Positions 42,237 through 52,225 of a DNA stretch of 64,000 bases are shown piece by piece (the stretch's first letter is position 1; every line of letters begins with the position of its first letter). The translations under genes and the position numbers were made by a program. Source of the stretch: Bemisia tabaci (taxonomy: Eukaryota > Arthropoda > Insecta > Hemiptera > Aleyrodidae); assembly GCF_918797505.1 (NCBI RefSeq), contig NC_092795.1, positions 16,541,131 to 16,605,130 of the forward strand, given 5' to 3'. A model generated the notes under the pieces. It was not told the DNA's origin. It worked only from the letters and a program-made list of their open reading frames with translations, and did no database searches.

Positions 42237-43919
42237 GCGTGCAATCTCATTTAAATTTGCCTTAAACATTCGTTTTTGTGATGGTGTGATTGATCATTGT
42301 AATATTGTTACTTCTTTTGATTACTTTATCAATTTCTTCCAATTGGACCTGTATATATGTATGTTAATTAGATGATACACCCTTGCACTTTAACTATTCG
42401 ATGACGACGGAAATGAATTAAAATTTGAGTTACCTACAATGACTTTATTTTTGCCCTTATTTTTATCCATATGAAAGAGAAGTTTCAGGGAATCGCGTCA
42501 AAAATTCATCGTGGCATTTTCTAACGGGAAATGCGATTTTCTTAATGTGCCTAATATGAATGGAGAGCAGTGTTGGATCTATTTTTCTGCAAATCATTGA
42601 AACCCGATTCCCCGCAACTATAATCAACTCTGTACAACTCTGAAAAAATAGAGCCGTTTGGCGGTTTCTCTAGACAGTTGATACTGATTTGAGAAACGAA
42701 ATCGCTCAAGGCCCGACTGTAGGAGTCGCCGACATTTCGCAGACCGCAGGTATGAATTTTGGTCAAATTTAAATAAGCGCATGCAGGCGCATGCAAATAA
42801 GTTTGCATGACGCCCGTGCGAAAACAACCACGAAATCAAATCTAAATACATCGATTCTGCCAGACAATCGTCCAGCATATCACAGCTATAAGGCAAAATT
42901 TTGAGATGCGAAATGTCCGGATTAAAAAAATAAAAAATTACATTGTTCAAGTGGGAGAATTCGCAACTTTACCACGTAATATAAGAGAACCTGGGTCATA
43001 TTTTCAAAATCTGGATAAATCGGGCTCATTTAAAGACAATTGTCTGTCGATAGCCGCAAAAATCATGAAACTAAGCGTTACCAGATACGCAAATTATAGT
43101 GTAGAGTTGAGGGGCCCGGTGGATTTACTATTTAAATTAGCTTTTGGCGATATCTTGTATGTCTGTTGCTAAAAACGAGTAAGTCGCGTGGCTTACTTAA
43201 GTGTATGTGTGGGGGTAGTTAATTGGTTAGACGGGTATTACCAGCTACCTCTTTGCATTTCTCTTTGACAGTTTATATGCCTGTTGCTAAAAACTCATTT
43301 ATGCTCCCATCTAAGTTATGTTTTTACGCGGTTTTCCTCATGCACTAAGCTGATTAAAGTTTCGGAAGTGTAGTTTTTTTTTTTTTTTTTTTGCATTTAA
43401 TTATCTTTCTTCTCCTCTCGCCCGTGGACTGTCTTTTGCAGGTGCAAGCGTTTTTTCGTTCCTACTTATGCAAATCGCTGGGTTTATGATTCCTAGGGGA
43501 TATTTGCCAAATTTCATCATCTCATTCGCGGATTTTTCCGGGTATTTTTCTTGATTTTATTTACAATTTTAAAGTAGCGAAATTCGATTTTACTGTATCA
43601 TATACGTGGTATGTTGTGAGTGGGATCGGTGTATTTGAGTTCTTTCAGTAAAGTCGCATAAGGATGGGTCATAAACCATGTATTTGAAATTCCCATAGTA
43701 AAATCCCATAAGCGTGGCTCAAGAGACACGGCGGGAGAATTTTGGCAAGTTTGAATTCATAATGTTAAATTCCCATAAGAATGGCTCATAGGACATCGCC
43801 TCCCTGTTTTTACACTACTAGTAGGGTGTCGAGTCATCTTCACAATGTGATAAGCCTTCAATCCAGTTAGCGGCAATGTGCCTATACTCGCGGTTGAGCA
43901 GTTACCGCAAGTAACTTTC

Positions 43920-43975
43920 ACATTGCGTTTGGCGCAATGCGAGAAGTATTCATGCAGTCTTGTAGGCGCTAATAT
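43920..43975 (+). repeat. GCGCAATGCGTGAAGTAT dispersed repeat
   Basis: gtttggcgcaatgcgagaag followed by tattcatgcagtcttgtagg and cgctaat. Same unit as 61415-61558. Confidence 0.7.
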
Positions 43976-44627
43976 GAGTTTTACACAGACCGCACCGTGT
44001 TTGGCGCGATTATTCGAACTCGCGTAAAGATAATCGCGGCATCGAAAAATGGGGATTAAAAGGCCCATGTTGTGTCTCGACGTCGTTTAATAAATATTGA
44101 AAAAATAATCCACGAAATTAAGCCTCATTTCTTATTCTAGATAGTTGGTTGAGACTTGAAAGTACTTGATGTATGGTTTAGTATGTTCGGCAGCGTTATG
44201 TAAATTTTTGGATAACGAGTCGTACTGATAGGGGAGAAGATTTGAACTCTAAGCTAAATTCTAGCCCCCTGAATGTATCCTAGTATCGACAAGTTTAAGT
44301 TCATTGGTGAGACAAGCCAAAAAGGATAGTGTCATTTGACGTAAAACCCTTTGTTCCTACAAGTGTGCCTCTTGACAAGACTTAATCCCTTACTGCGGAT
44401 GACACGCTGAAGGAGATCATGACAAGACGAGTAGGTAGGCTTTGAGTGAGGAAGCAATGTAGTATAGACTTCATCAAAACTACTTAAATTTGCGCAAAAT
44501 TAGGGGCTTTCACGTTAGTAGCAAGATTTTCAAACATGCTTTTACTGTAGGTATAAACATCGACCTCACACCTCTTCTTTAACTGCAATAATAATTGTGT
44601 TAATCAACACGCCCAAGCGCTCAGCCC

Positions 44628-44843
44628 TCAGACGTTGCAAAATTTCCTCCGATAAAAACCGGATTTGCTGGGAAAATCTTGAATATTATTTTACAAAAAT
44701 TTCAAACAATTTTGTACGCAATTCAATCTAAAATATCTGAAAATTTCAAGGAAAAATATGCATGAATGTTGTCAAAAATTTATGTTTTATCTAAGGAAAT
44801 TTGGCAACTCTCGAATGTTCATACGGCGTTCTTCCTCAGCACA
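44628..44843. mobile_element. Foldback repeat, TTGCCAAATTT family
   Basis: Left ctcagacgttgcaaaatttc, right gaaatttggcaactctcgaa then catacggcgttcttcctcag. Located just upstream of the LINE insertion. Confidence 0.65.
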
Positions 44844-44911
44844 CCAGCATAGCCCCTGTTCCTCCCTCCCACAGCCCTTCAAGGAGTCGATATTCCATCA
44901 TTCCGTGCAAC

Positions 44912-44922
44912 ATCCCCTATTG
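44912..44922. repeat. 5' target-site duplication of the LINE (ATCCCCTATTG)
   Basis: The 11-mer atcccctattg occurs here and again at 50323-50333 immediately after the poly(A) tail, which fixes both ends of the element. Confidence 0.92.
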
Positions 44923-44949
44923 ATTCGGTGTTGATCTTTCGAGCGGTGC

Positions 44950-44956
44950 GGTCGTG
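44950..44956 (+). promoter_or_regulatory. Downstream promoter element (DPE) of the LINE, +28 to +34
   Basis: GGTCGTG fits the arthropod DPE consensus RGWCGTG exactly at +28 relative to the first base after the target duplication (44923). TATA-less Jockey-type LINEs are known to use such internal promoters, so that a full-length copy carries its own promoter. Confidence 0.7.
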
Positions 44957-45115
44957 TGCTCTCGCCGGAGAAAAGCTAGTGAAAATTCGCGGATGCTTTG
45001 ACTTTCGAATCGTGCGTAAACGGGCGAAGTCCACTCATCGCGGTCGGACAGCGCGCGCAAGGCGCGGATGCCGTGCATAACGGCGCGAAAACGTAAACAA
45101 GTGCGGTGATATCTT

Positions 45116-47122
45116 ATGTCGAGTTCGCATCAAATATGCAAACACAATGTTGTTTGTTATTGGAAAGACAGTCGGTTCGTCGGCTGTGAAAAGTGCCTTG
45201 CCCGAGGAAGACTGGCTCTCCCCAGAGCGAGTCCGTTGAAAACTCAAACACCTACACCTTCAGCGATGCCAAATGCTGAAAATATAAACCCGTTTCAGAA
45301 GAGTTCGATCCTTTCAAGATCGCCTCCTGGGGCATCAGGGGAAAATAAGCCCGAGAATAATGCTAAAGCTGGCGCACAACCCCTTCCGAACAGCGATAGC
45401 GGTTCGAATATAGGGGAGGTAGAGATCAAAGAAGCAGCACAAACAATTCTAACCACAGACCCTGAAAGTGTCAAGGGAGACCCTGCACTAAATGAAAAGA
45501 CAAAATTCTTTATTTTGCAGTCGATTTCTGTTGTTAAGTCACTGCACGATGAAAATATCCTTGCTAAAAATTTTATTCAAGAGCAAAAGGCCCTCATGGA
45601 TAAAATACAAAGGGATAGTAAAGCGATGCAGGCCGAAATTAAGGAGCTTAAACTCAATAAGTCGCAACCTCAAGTGGCCGGCGGCTCTAAAAATAAGGGG
45701 AAGACACTCATGACTGTCAACAAGGAAATTCCCCAACAAAACGGCGGGAAATTTGGAGCCCTCCTGCTAGATGCGGAAACGGATGATGATTTTTCATCAG
45801 GTGACTGGCCAAACTACAATTCAGATCCGGAGTATCAAGACCAACGAAGGACGGCGGCAAAGAAAGTTAAAAAAACTACAAAGAGGAAAAGGAACCAGGA
45901 TCAATCCAGCCCGGACTCCAAAGACGCCTCTGGAAGTGGAGCAGACGTCCAAGCTACACAGGATAAGTCGAATAACTCTAAGCCTAGCGATAAGTCAAAT
46001 ACCTCTAATCCTAATGATAGGTCCCCAAAAATTCTACCACCCCCTCCCATTAAAGTGGTAGGAATTAAAGATTATCAGGAAATTAAGCGACTTCTCAAAG
46101 AAGCGTCTGATAAAGAAGAGTATGTTTTAAAATTTTTAGGTAGTGAAACCTGGAAGGTAAATCCCTCTAACGACGAAACTTTCAGAAAAATCTCTGAAAA
46201 ATTAAACGAAAGAGAAGTACAATGGTATTCTCACTCCAATAAAAACACTCGGAACATCAAAGTTGTATGCAAAGGTCTCCCCCCCTCCATACCTGAAGAT
46301 GAAATTGTCTCGGATCTCCTTTCAAAAAACTTCAAAATTAAATCAGCTGTTTGCATGAGAAAAAGAGTAGAGAAACAACAGAAAAAAAATGAAAAAACAA
46401 TTATGCCTATGGATACTGATCCTGAATCTGCTACCCCCCTTCAAACTACCCCTTTGGTAACAACATCTGAAAATCAAACCACAAATGCTAAACCTATCAA
46501 GGAATTCGAACTCATAAAAATACCAGTTCATCAACTTGATTTTGACCATTCAGAATCAATAGAAAACATCTATAAGATCAAAGCAATTGCTCATACTATT
46601 GTTCACATAGAGCCAATGAAGATAGATAATAAGATAGTTCCACAGTGCCGAAGATGTCAGTGTTTTTCGCATACTCAAAACTTTTGCAGAAAAAACCCAC
46701 GGTGTGTCAAATGCGCAGGCAAACATTTATCTCCTGAGTGTCCTTTTAAAGGTCGGATCTTAAATCCAAAATGCGTAAATTGTGGCGCGATCGGTCATCC
46801 CGCGAGTTATCGCGGATGTCCCTTTGCGAAAGAATTTCAAGTTGCACGAAAAAAGCAACTCCAAGCTAAGAAAAACTCCCCTGATCAAAAAAGTTTTCCG
46901 AAACTAGGGAAAAATATAACAACTCATGCTCCTCCAAAGAAATTGGATAGGACTTTTGCTCAAGCATTATCAGGCAATACAGCTAATCCGGCAACACAGG
47001 GCGCAGGAGACAGTTCTGCCGCTCTGATCGGTGTCTTATTACAAACAATAGAAACTTTGAATGCTCAGCTCAGAGTTCTCACCGAGAAAGTGAGTAAACT
47101 TGAAGCTAGCCAGAAAAGATAA
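45116..47122 (+). CDS. LINE ORF1, gag-like nucleic-acid-binding protein
   Basis: 668 codons starting at ATG. Three zinc knuckles lie at about residues 511-524 (CRRCQCFSHTQNFC), 530-542 (CVKCAGKHLSPEC) and 553-568 (CVNCGAIGHPASYRGC), the pattern of Jockey-clade Gag. An RNA-binding-like segment precedes them (about 382-500). A Lys-rich stretch (about 249-260) could be a nuclear signal, and the C terminus (about 625-668) is a probable coiled coil. The N terminus has an additional Cys/His cluster (C8, H10, C14, C24, C27). In this family ORF1p coats element RNA and brings it to the nucleus. Confidence 0.93.
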   Translation: MSSSHQICKHNVVCYWKDSRFVGCEKCLARGRLALPRASPLKTQTPTPSAMPNAENINPFQKSSILSRSPPGASGENKPENNAKAGAQPLPNSDSGSNIGEVEIKEAAQTILTTDPESVKGDPALNEKTKFFILQSISVVKSLHDENILAKNFIQEQKALMDKIQRDSKAMQAEIKELKLNKSQPQVAGGSKNKGKTLMTVNKEIPQQNGGKFGALLLDAETDDDFSSGDWPNYNSDPEYQDQRRTAAKKVKKTTKRKRNQDQSSPDSKDASGSGADVQATQDKSNNSKPSDKSNTSNPNDRSPKILPPPPIKVVGIKDYQEIKRLLKEASDKEEYVLKFLGSETWKVNPSNDETFRKISEKLNEREVQWYSHSNKNTRNIKVVCKGLPPSIPEDEIVSDLLSKNFKIKSAVCMRKRVEKQQKKNEKTIMPMDTDPESATPLQTTPLVTTSENQTTNAKPIKEFELIKIPVHQLDFDHSESIENIYKIKAIAHTIVHIEPMKIDNKIVPQCRRCQCFSHTQNFCRKNPRCVKCAGKHLSPECPFKGRILNPKCVNCGAIGHPASYRGCPFAKEFQVARKKQLQAKKNSPDQKSFPKLGKNITTHAPPKKLDRTFAQALSGNTANPATQGAGDSSAALIGVLLQTIETLNAQLRVLTEKVSKLEASQKR

Positions 47123-47130
47123 ATAAAGCA

Positions 47131-50022
47131 ATGAATGACTTTTTTTTTAAATTGAATTGTGATTCATTGACTAATCAGAATTTCTTAATGTCTCAACAGG
47201 AAATTTATCCAGAAATCAATTTCGATGATGTTAAAGAGCTACGAGCAAGGACTAATTGCAAGTCATTAAACATTATGGCATGGAATTGCGGAGGACTGAC
47301 CAGGGTGAAGGCCGAGGAATTCAACGTCACGCTAAGGGATTTCAATGTGGATATAGCCCTTCTGTCTGAGACCTGGTTCACCAGGTCAGATTTTAAAAGG
47401 TATTTTTTGGGTTATAAAATGTATAACTCTTTTCATCCATCAAACAAACGCAGAGGTGGCTCTTCCATCTTAATTAAAGAATCAATTAAACATAATCTGA
47501 TTAAAATCATAGAATCCAACGCCTTTCAAACCGTAGTGATAAATGTTCAATCGGAAATTGACTCATTCAACGTTGCTTCTCTCTACACCCCTCCTCGTAA
47601 CATTCTCACAAAGGATGATTACTCTGGTTTCCTGGATGAACTGGGTCCCAAGTATCTGGTGGGTGGGGATTGGAATGCTAAAAACCCCAGATGGGGATCG
47701 AGGATAGTTAATCCTAAAGGCGAATCTCTTTTAGAAGCCGTAAATTTTGCAGGTGGAAATTTTATCTCACCGGGAAAACCGACAAATTTTCCGTCGGTCC
47801 CTGGCCACCAACCGGACTTAATAGACTTTTTTGTTTTTAAAAATATTAATTTAATTGATCAAACCTCATGTGATACCTTAATGTCAAAAGATAAAGGACA
47901 CGCTAAGGTTATTTTAGAAATTTTTACTAACCCAATTCTGGAAAACCGCCCTCCAGCGTTATGTTCAAAAAGAACAAATTGGGAAAAATTTAGACTAGAT
48001 CTCGAAAAAGTCATAGATAATAGTGTTCCAATCCTCTCTCCGGCAGATATCGATAGAGAGACAGAGTTATTGGTGGAAAACATCAGAGTGTGTGCCACAG
48101 CTAACACCCCAGTTGCCTCAACCAACATTAAACCCTACACAATACCTAAAGATCTCCTTAAACTTATACGTCTTAAACGGAAAGCAAAAAGGACTTCATC
48201 AAAATCCCATTTCCCTGAAGACAACTCTAATTACAATAGACTAAACTCAATAGTTAAAAAAAGGATGCAAGAATATCTTAACTTCAAATTTGAAAAATTC
48301 ATTAATTCTCTCTCCCCAACTGCCGATAAAAATTATTCTCTATGGGCAGCCACTAAATACCTTAAAAAACCAAAGCAATTAAAATTTCCGATCAGCAAGC
48401 CTGATAAAACTTGGGCAAACACAGATGCTGAAAAGGCAGAAATCCTTGCGGATCATTTTGAGGCAGCCTTCCAGCCTCATGATGATCTGGAGTTTCAATC
48501 AGATTCTGATACACCCGCCAGTAACTCTGACTCGGAGTCGGAACAGGGGGAAATGTCCACATTGAAACCCCGGAAGGTCAGAAAGATTCCACCGGTAAAA
48601 ATTAAATCTATCTCCCCCTCAGAAATCCTAAAGGAAATCAAAGGGAAAATCAAAGCAAAAAAAGCACCGGGATTTGATAAGATCTCTGGTCTCATTCTTA
48701 AAAACTTGCCTAAAAAGGCAATAATGAAATTAACAGTGTTGTTTAACGCAGTAATTCGTTTCAAATACATCCCATCACAATGGAAAATGGCTGAAATTTT
48801 CGTTCTTTTAAAGCCAGATAAGCCCCCCACTGAAGCATCATCTTATAGACCTATCTCCTTGCTGCCAGTAATAGGCAAATTATTTGAGAAGCTCTATATA
48901 AAAAGATTAAACGAAATTGTCTCTAAACAAAATTTGATTATAGATGCACAATTTGGCTTCCGTGCTAAACACAGCACGGTGGACCAACTACACCGTGTTA
49001 CTAAATTTATAGAGGATTCTCTTGAGAGGGGAGAATACTGCGTGGCAGTTTTTCTGGACGTAGCGCAGGCGTTTGATCGCGTCTGGCACGAGCGTCTTAT
49101 CGAAAAGCTTTATAAAATGCTCCCTTGTAACCACGTGGAGCTCTTGTCATCCTTTCTCAAAGGTAGACATTTCCGGGTAAGGTATGAAAATACTACCTCG
49201 GGTTTCAGACCTATTAGGGCAGGAGTTCCACAGGGTTCCTGCCTTTCCCCCCTTCTCTATTCCCTTTTCACCACAGACATCCCACAGTCTGGGAGAGGGG
49301 GAAAATTGGGAGTATACGCCGATGACACGCTCGTGTTAACAGCGTCCAAGAGTTATAGGGAGGCACGACATAACGCACAGTGCCACCTAAATAAAATTCA
49401 CCGCTGGACAAGCAAAGATAAGACTAAACTAAATGCTTCAAAATCAATTGAGGTGGTCTTCACCAACAGACCCTTTACTCATATTCCACTTCTCCTAGGA
49501 GAAAATGAAATTCCTCGCGACACCGTCGCTAGATATCTTGGCCTTCACCTGGATTCCAGGCTCAAGTGGGGGGCACATATAAAGAAAAAAGTTGCACAAT
49601 TGAAACTTAAATTTAATGATATGCAATGGCTATTAGGCCGTAAATCGAAGTTATCCTTACACATCAAATTGCTCCTCTACAAGTCAATGTTGAGGCCAGT
49701 TTGGAGTTATGGCTGCCAATTGTGGGGTTGCGCAGCCAAATCAAACTTAGAAAAGATAGAAATTATGCAAATGAAAATTCTTAGAAGCATTGTTAAAGCT
49801 CATTGGTACGAGAGGAACGCTGATATTCGCGCTGACCTCAATATTGATTCTGTAGAGGAGTACATAACTAAATTGTACAACTCTTATGAGACTCGTCTGC
49901 ATAGGCATCCCAATCCAGAAGCGCTCGCGCTCTTGGAAAGGGACCAATGTATTCGAAGACTCAAACGACGTAAACCCCATGAGCTTGGAATTCAGGGGTT
50001 CACAAAATTCCCTTTCGTTTAA
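47131..50022 (+). CDS. LINE ORF2, endonuclease-reverse transcriptase
   Basis: 963 codons starting at ATG, 8 nt after the ORF1 stop and in a different frame, which suggests reinitiation. The endonuclease domain (about 45-265) has N52 in MAWNCGG, E80 in LLSETWF, D180 and N182 in GGDWNAK, D229 in QPDLIDF and H257 in KDKGHAKV, all catalytic positions of the family. The reverse transcriptase (about 500-800) has KKAPGFDKISG, SYRPISLLPV, QFGFRAKHST, FLDVAQAFDRVWH (D643), GVPQGSCLSPLLY and YADD at 729-732. The C terminus is basic. The enzyme nicks the target and primes reverse transcription from it. No disruption is visible. Confidence 0.96.
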   Translation: MNDFFFKLNCDSLTNQNFLMSQQEIYPEINFDDVKELRARTNCKSLNIMAWNCGGLTRVKAEEFNVTLRDFNVDIALLSETWFTRSDFKRYFLGYKMYNSFHPSNKRRGGSSILIKESIKHNLIKIIESNAFQTVVINVQSEIDSFNVASLYTPPRNILTKDDYSGFLDELGPKYLVGGDWNAKNPRWGSRIVNPKGESLLEAVNFAGGNFISPGKPTNFPSVPGHQPDLIDFFVFKNINLIDQTSCDTLMSKDKGHAKVILEIFTNPILENRPPALCSKRTNWEKFRLDLEKVIDNSVPILSPADIDRETELLVENIRVCATANTPVASTNIKPYTIPKDLLKLIRLKRKAKRTSSKSHFPEDNSNYNRLNSIVKKRMQEYLNFKFEKFINSLSPTADKNYSLWAATKYLKKPKQLKFPISKPDKTWANTDAEKAEILADHFEAAFQPHDDLEFQSDSDTPASNSDSESEQGEMSTLKPRKVRKIPPVKIKSISPSEILKEIKGKIKAKKAPGFDKISGLILKNLPKKAIMKLTVLFNAVIRFKYIPSQWKMAEIFVLLKPDKPPTEASSYRPISLLPVIGKLFEKLYIKRLNEIVSKQNLIIDAQFGFRAKHSTVDQLHRVTKFIEDSLERGEYCVAVFLDVAQAFDRVWHERLIEKLYKMLPCNHVELLSSFLKGRHFRVRYENTTSGFRPIRAGVPQGSCLSPLLYSLFTTDIPQSGRGGKLGVYADDTLVLTASKSYREARHNAQCHLNKIHRWTSKDKTKLNASKSIEVVFTNRPFTHIPLLLGENEIPRDTVARYLGLHLDSRLKWGAHIKKKVAQLKLKFNDMQWLLGRKSKLSLHIKLLLYKSMLRPVWSYGCQLWGCAAKSNLEKIEIMQMKILRSIVKAHWYERNADIRADLNIDSVEEYITKLYNSYETRLHRHPNPEALALLERDQCIRRLKRRKPHELGIQGFTKFPFV

Positions 50023-50322
50023 AATATTGGCCTCCCTGTGCTCTTAGGACACAATCAGGAGGACTGGGACTTTGACTGGTAATGGTTGTCCGCAATTTCA
50101 AATTAACGAAAAAAGACATTTTTATTGCAGAAATAATCATGTTTTTATTACTCTCCTCATTTGTTAGAGGTAGTATTATTTTAACAGTTAAAAGGTGTTT
50201 AATTTTAAGTTAATTTTCAGTTAACAATTAAGTTTAGCTTTTAAAGATATTTTATATATCTAAAGTGTATTTTATGTACTATTATTTAAAGTACTAATAA
50301 AAAAAAAAAAAAAAAAAAAAAA
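50023..50322 (+). other. LINE 3' UTR and poly(A) tail
   Basis: AT-rich sequence without ORFs, ending in AATAAA directly merged with the poly(A) run at 50299-50322. The tail is immediately followed by the second target-site duplication copy. Confidence 0.85.
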
Positions 50323-50493
50323 ATCCCCTATTGTTGCACTTTTACTGGGCGTCCCCTTCCATCTCCTCCCGGTATAGGAACATCCCGGTCAAGCATCTCA
50401 TGTGGCAGCATTTCTTCCGTCATCCTGTTAGCACGACCAAATCAGATTGGCTATTTGGCCATTACGTCGACTCGATTTGCATGTTCTCCTCTA

Positions 50494-50764
50494 CGGGTTG
50501 ATTATTGAAATTGATAGACAAAGCTATACACAAATAAGACAAAAGAGATATGGCAGGATCCTATTGGTGGAGGCGGGTGGTTGCAATGGACAAAGGAGGT
50601 AGGTAATAGACTAACTAACGGCAACCCACGAGGGACCCGATAGTTAGTCCATCATTTTCTCCCTTAGTTTATAGGAACCACTCATTTCAACCAATAGGAT
50701 CGCTCCTTTCTCCCTATGTCTTCTTTGTCTATCGTTTTGTCTATTAATTTCAATAATTGGCCCG
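50494..50764. mobile_element. MITE, GATTATTGAAATTGATAGAC family (copy 2)
   Basis: 271 bp, cgggttgattattgaaattg ... aatttcaataattggcccg. The interior (caacccacgag, ctttgtctat) matches copy 1 at 3267-3542. Confidence 0.82.
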
Positions 50765-52053
50765 CAGTTGAGTTCAGCCTGAATGCGGTGCCCATAAGGT
50801 AAGTAAGCCAGATAGCCTCTAGATAATTTGTAGAGGATGTTTCCAAGAGGTGACGCTTGACACTTGGTTAAATGCGTATCATACTCTATAATATAAAATT
50901 ATAATAGTAAGGCGTAACGCTTAATGCCTAAGGAGCGAAGTGCTTCGGGGGGGGGGGGGGGGTTGGACCGAGAAGCGGTCGGGAGGCGTACCCCTTAGTT
51001 TTCAAATAAAGTTACAACTGTGCGTTAATCTCTCCGGTGTCTGAACATACTTCGTGAGGGCGATACCTACGATTGAATGATGCACTAATGTTTATTTAAC
51101 GAGGCATGACTGTCACTGGGTCGATACCTCTGACGTAATTTTGGCGGCCTTCCAATGACATCAAACGGTGATTTGGAGAGTTTGATCATGCAGGTGAGGT
51201 TGGTGCCCCATTTTTCATTGCCAACGTCAATGCTTTTGACACTATTTTTACTTTCAAGAGAAAACATAGAAGAGAGGCACCGCAAGCAATCATTACAATA
51301 AATCATCAAACATTGAAATAATTAAGGAAATATCAACACCAGAATTATGTAGTACGGGAGTACATGGAGTTTTTAGATCCGGAGTTTTTTTTTTTTTTTT
51401 TTTTTTTTTTGCAATTACATACTGACTGATAATTTTGGCGCAAAATCACTATAATCTCAATTTTTTAAAGAGAATCGCTAATCTGCTTTAATTGAGAGGT
51501 TATTTGGCACTTACATTACTTACATCAATGTCCTCTCATCTTTTTTCAGCCGCAAGGCATAGTATCGAAAATTATTGCGGAATAGATCGTCTTTTTAAAC
51601 AGAAATGAAGCCTAGGAAAGTGATTCAGATGTAAGTACGCAGCAACACTTGAAATACTGCAAGTTAAGTTTTAAAAATTAATCTTCCGATTAGCCGAGAT
51701 TGTTGATCCTGAAGTGTTATGGATCTTAGTTATGCTGCGAAGATAGCTCTTTTACTTGTCAATCGAAGGGTCATTCGCAGTTCAGATGACATGACGTTAT
51801 GTCGGAATCATCATAGCTGGCTAGATGCTGGTTTTCTAGCTAGCCTCTGACGTGGAAATAGTTCCCAGGCTCAACGAATTTAAATTTCTATAAATCAATC
51901 CAAAATAATGTGCCGCGATTGGGTGTTTCAAACATTTTGGAGTGCTTAGTGTTTTTTGGGTATTAATTTAAGTGCAAATTCGATTTGTGAACGTGAAATT
52001 TTAAACCGTCCTTTTTTCAAAAGTTTGGAGCCGTAGCCTGTAGAACAATTATA
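50765..52053 (+). promoter_or_regulatory. Upstream region of the 5'-nucleotidase gene
   Basis: Non-coding DNA with a G14 run near 50949 and a T26 run at 51385-51410. The last few hundred bases before the ATG at 52054 probably contain the promoter and 5' UTR, but I see no unambiguous TATA box or initiator. Confidence 0.3.
51385..51410. repeat. Poly(T) run, 26 bp
   Basis: Uninterrupted run of T, no polyadenylation hexamer on the other strand nearby. Confidence 0.8.
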
Positions 52054-52225
52054 ATGACACCCCTAAAACTTGTGTTGAGTGTAGTGCTTTTGGTGTCCAT
52101 CAAAAGCATCTTCGCAGCTGAGTTGAGAATAATTCATTTTAATGATTTTCATTCTAGATTCGATATAGTCGACCCACAAAATAAAGGTGGCAGATGCACA
52201 AAGGATATTCAAGACACCTGTGTAG
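52054..52225 (+). CDS. NT5E: 5'-nucleotidase exon 1 (signal peptide, first metal motif)
   Basis: ATG start with a clear signal peptide, then ELRIIHFNDFHSRFDIV. The donor gtaatg lies one base into a Gly codon; using it gives the conserved CVGGFARMHAKIKEL at the junction. The frame continuing through the donor is accidental. Confidence 0.9.

Larger units (their letters stand above)
40516..44922. other. Intergenic region between the aminopeptidase gene and the LINE
   Basis: Contains the presumed 3' UTR of the aminopeptidase (AATAAA-type hexamers near 40798 and 41369), a worn relative of the CGACGGTG family near 40617-40835, one MITE and two short repeats listed separately. In 41000-42003 and 42237-43919 I see only AT-rich sequence, a T16 run near 43377 and no supportable gene. 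Confidence 0.5.
44923..50322 (+). mobile_element. Full-length Jockey-clade non-LTR retrotransposon (LINE)
   Basis: A 5.4-kb element with a 193-bp 5' UTR, two intact ORFs, a 276-bp 3' UTR, AATAAA at 50296 merging into a poly(A) tail of about 25 nt, and an exact 11-bp target duplication. ORF1 carries three CCHC knuckles. ORF2 carries an apurinic-type endonuclease and a reverse transcriptase with a YADD core, the arrangement of the Jockey clade. There is no RNase H domain after the reverse transcriptase. No stop or frameshift is seen, so the copy looks recent and may be mobile. Clade assignment is from motif layout; related clades such as CR1 are possible but less likely. Confidence 0.93.

Noticed and set aside
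45492..46061. Out-of-frame ORFs inside LINE ORF1
   Set aside because: They overlap the intact 668-codon frame with its zinc knuckles and show no motif of their own.
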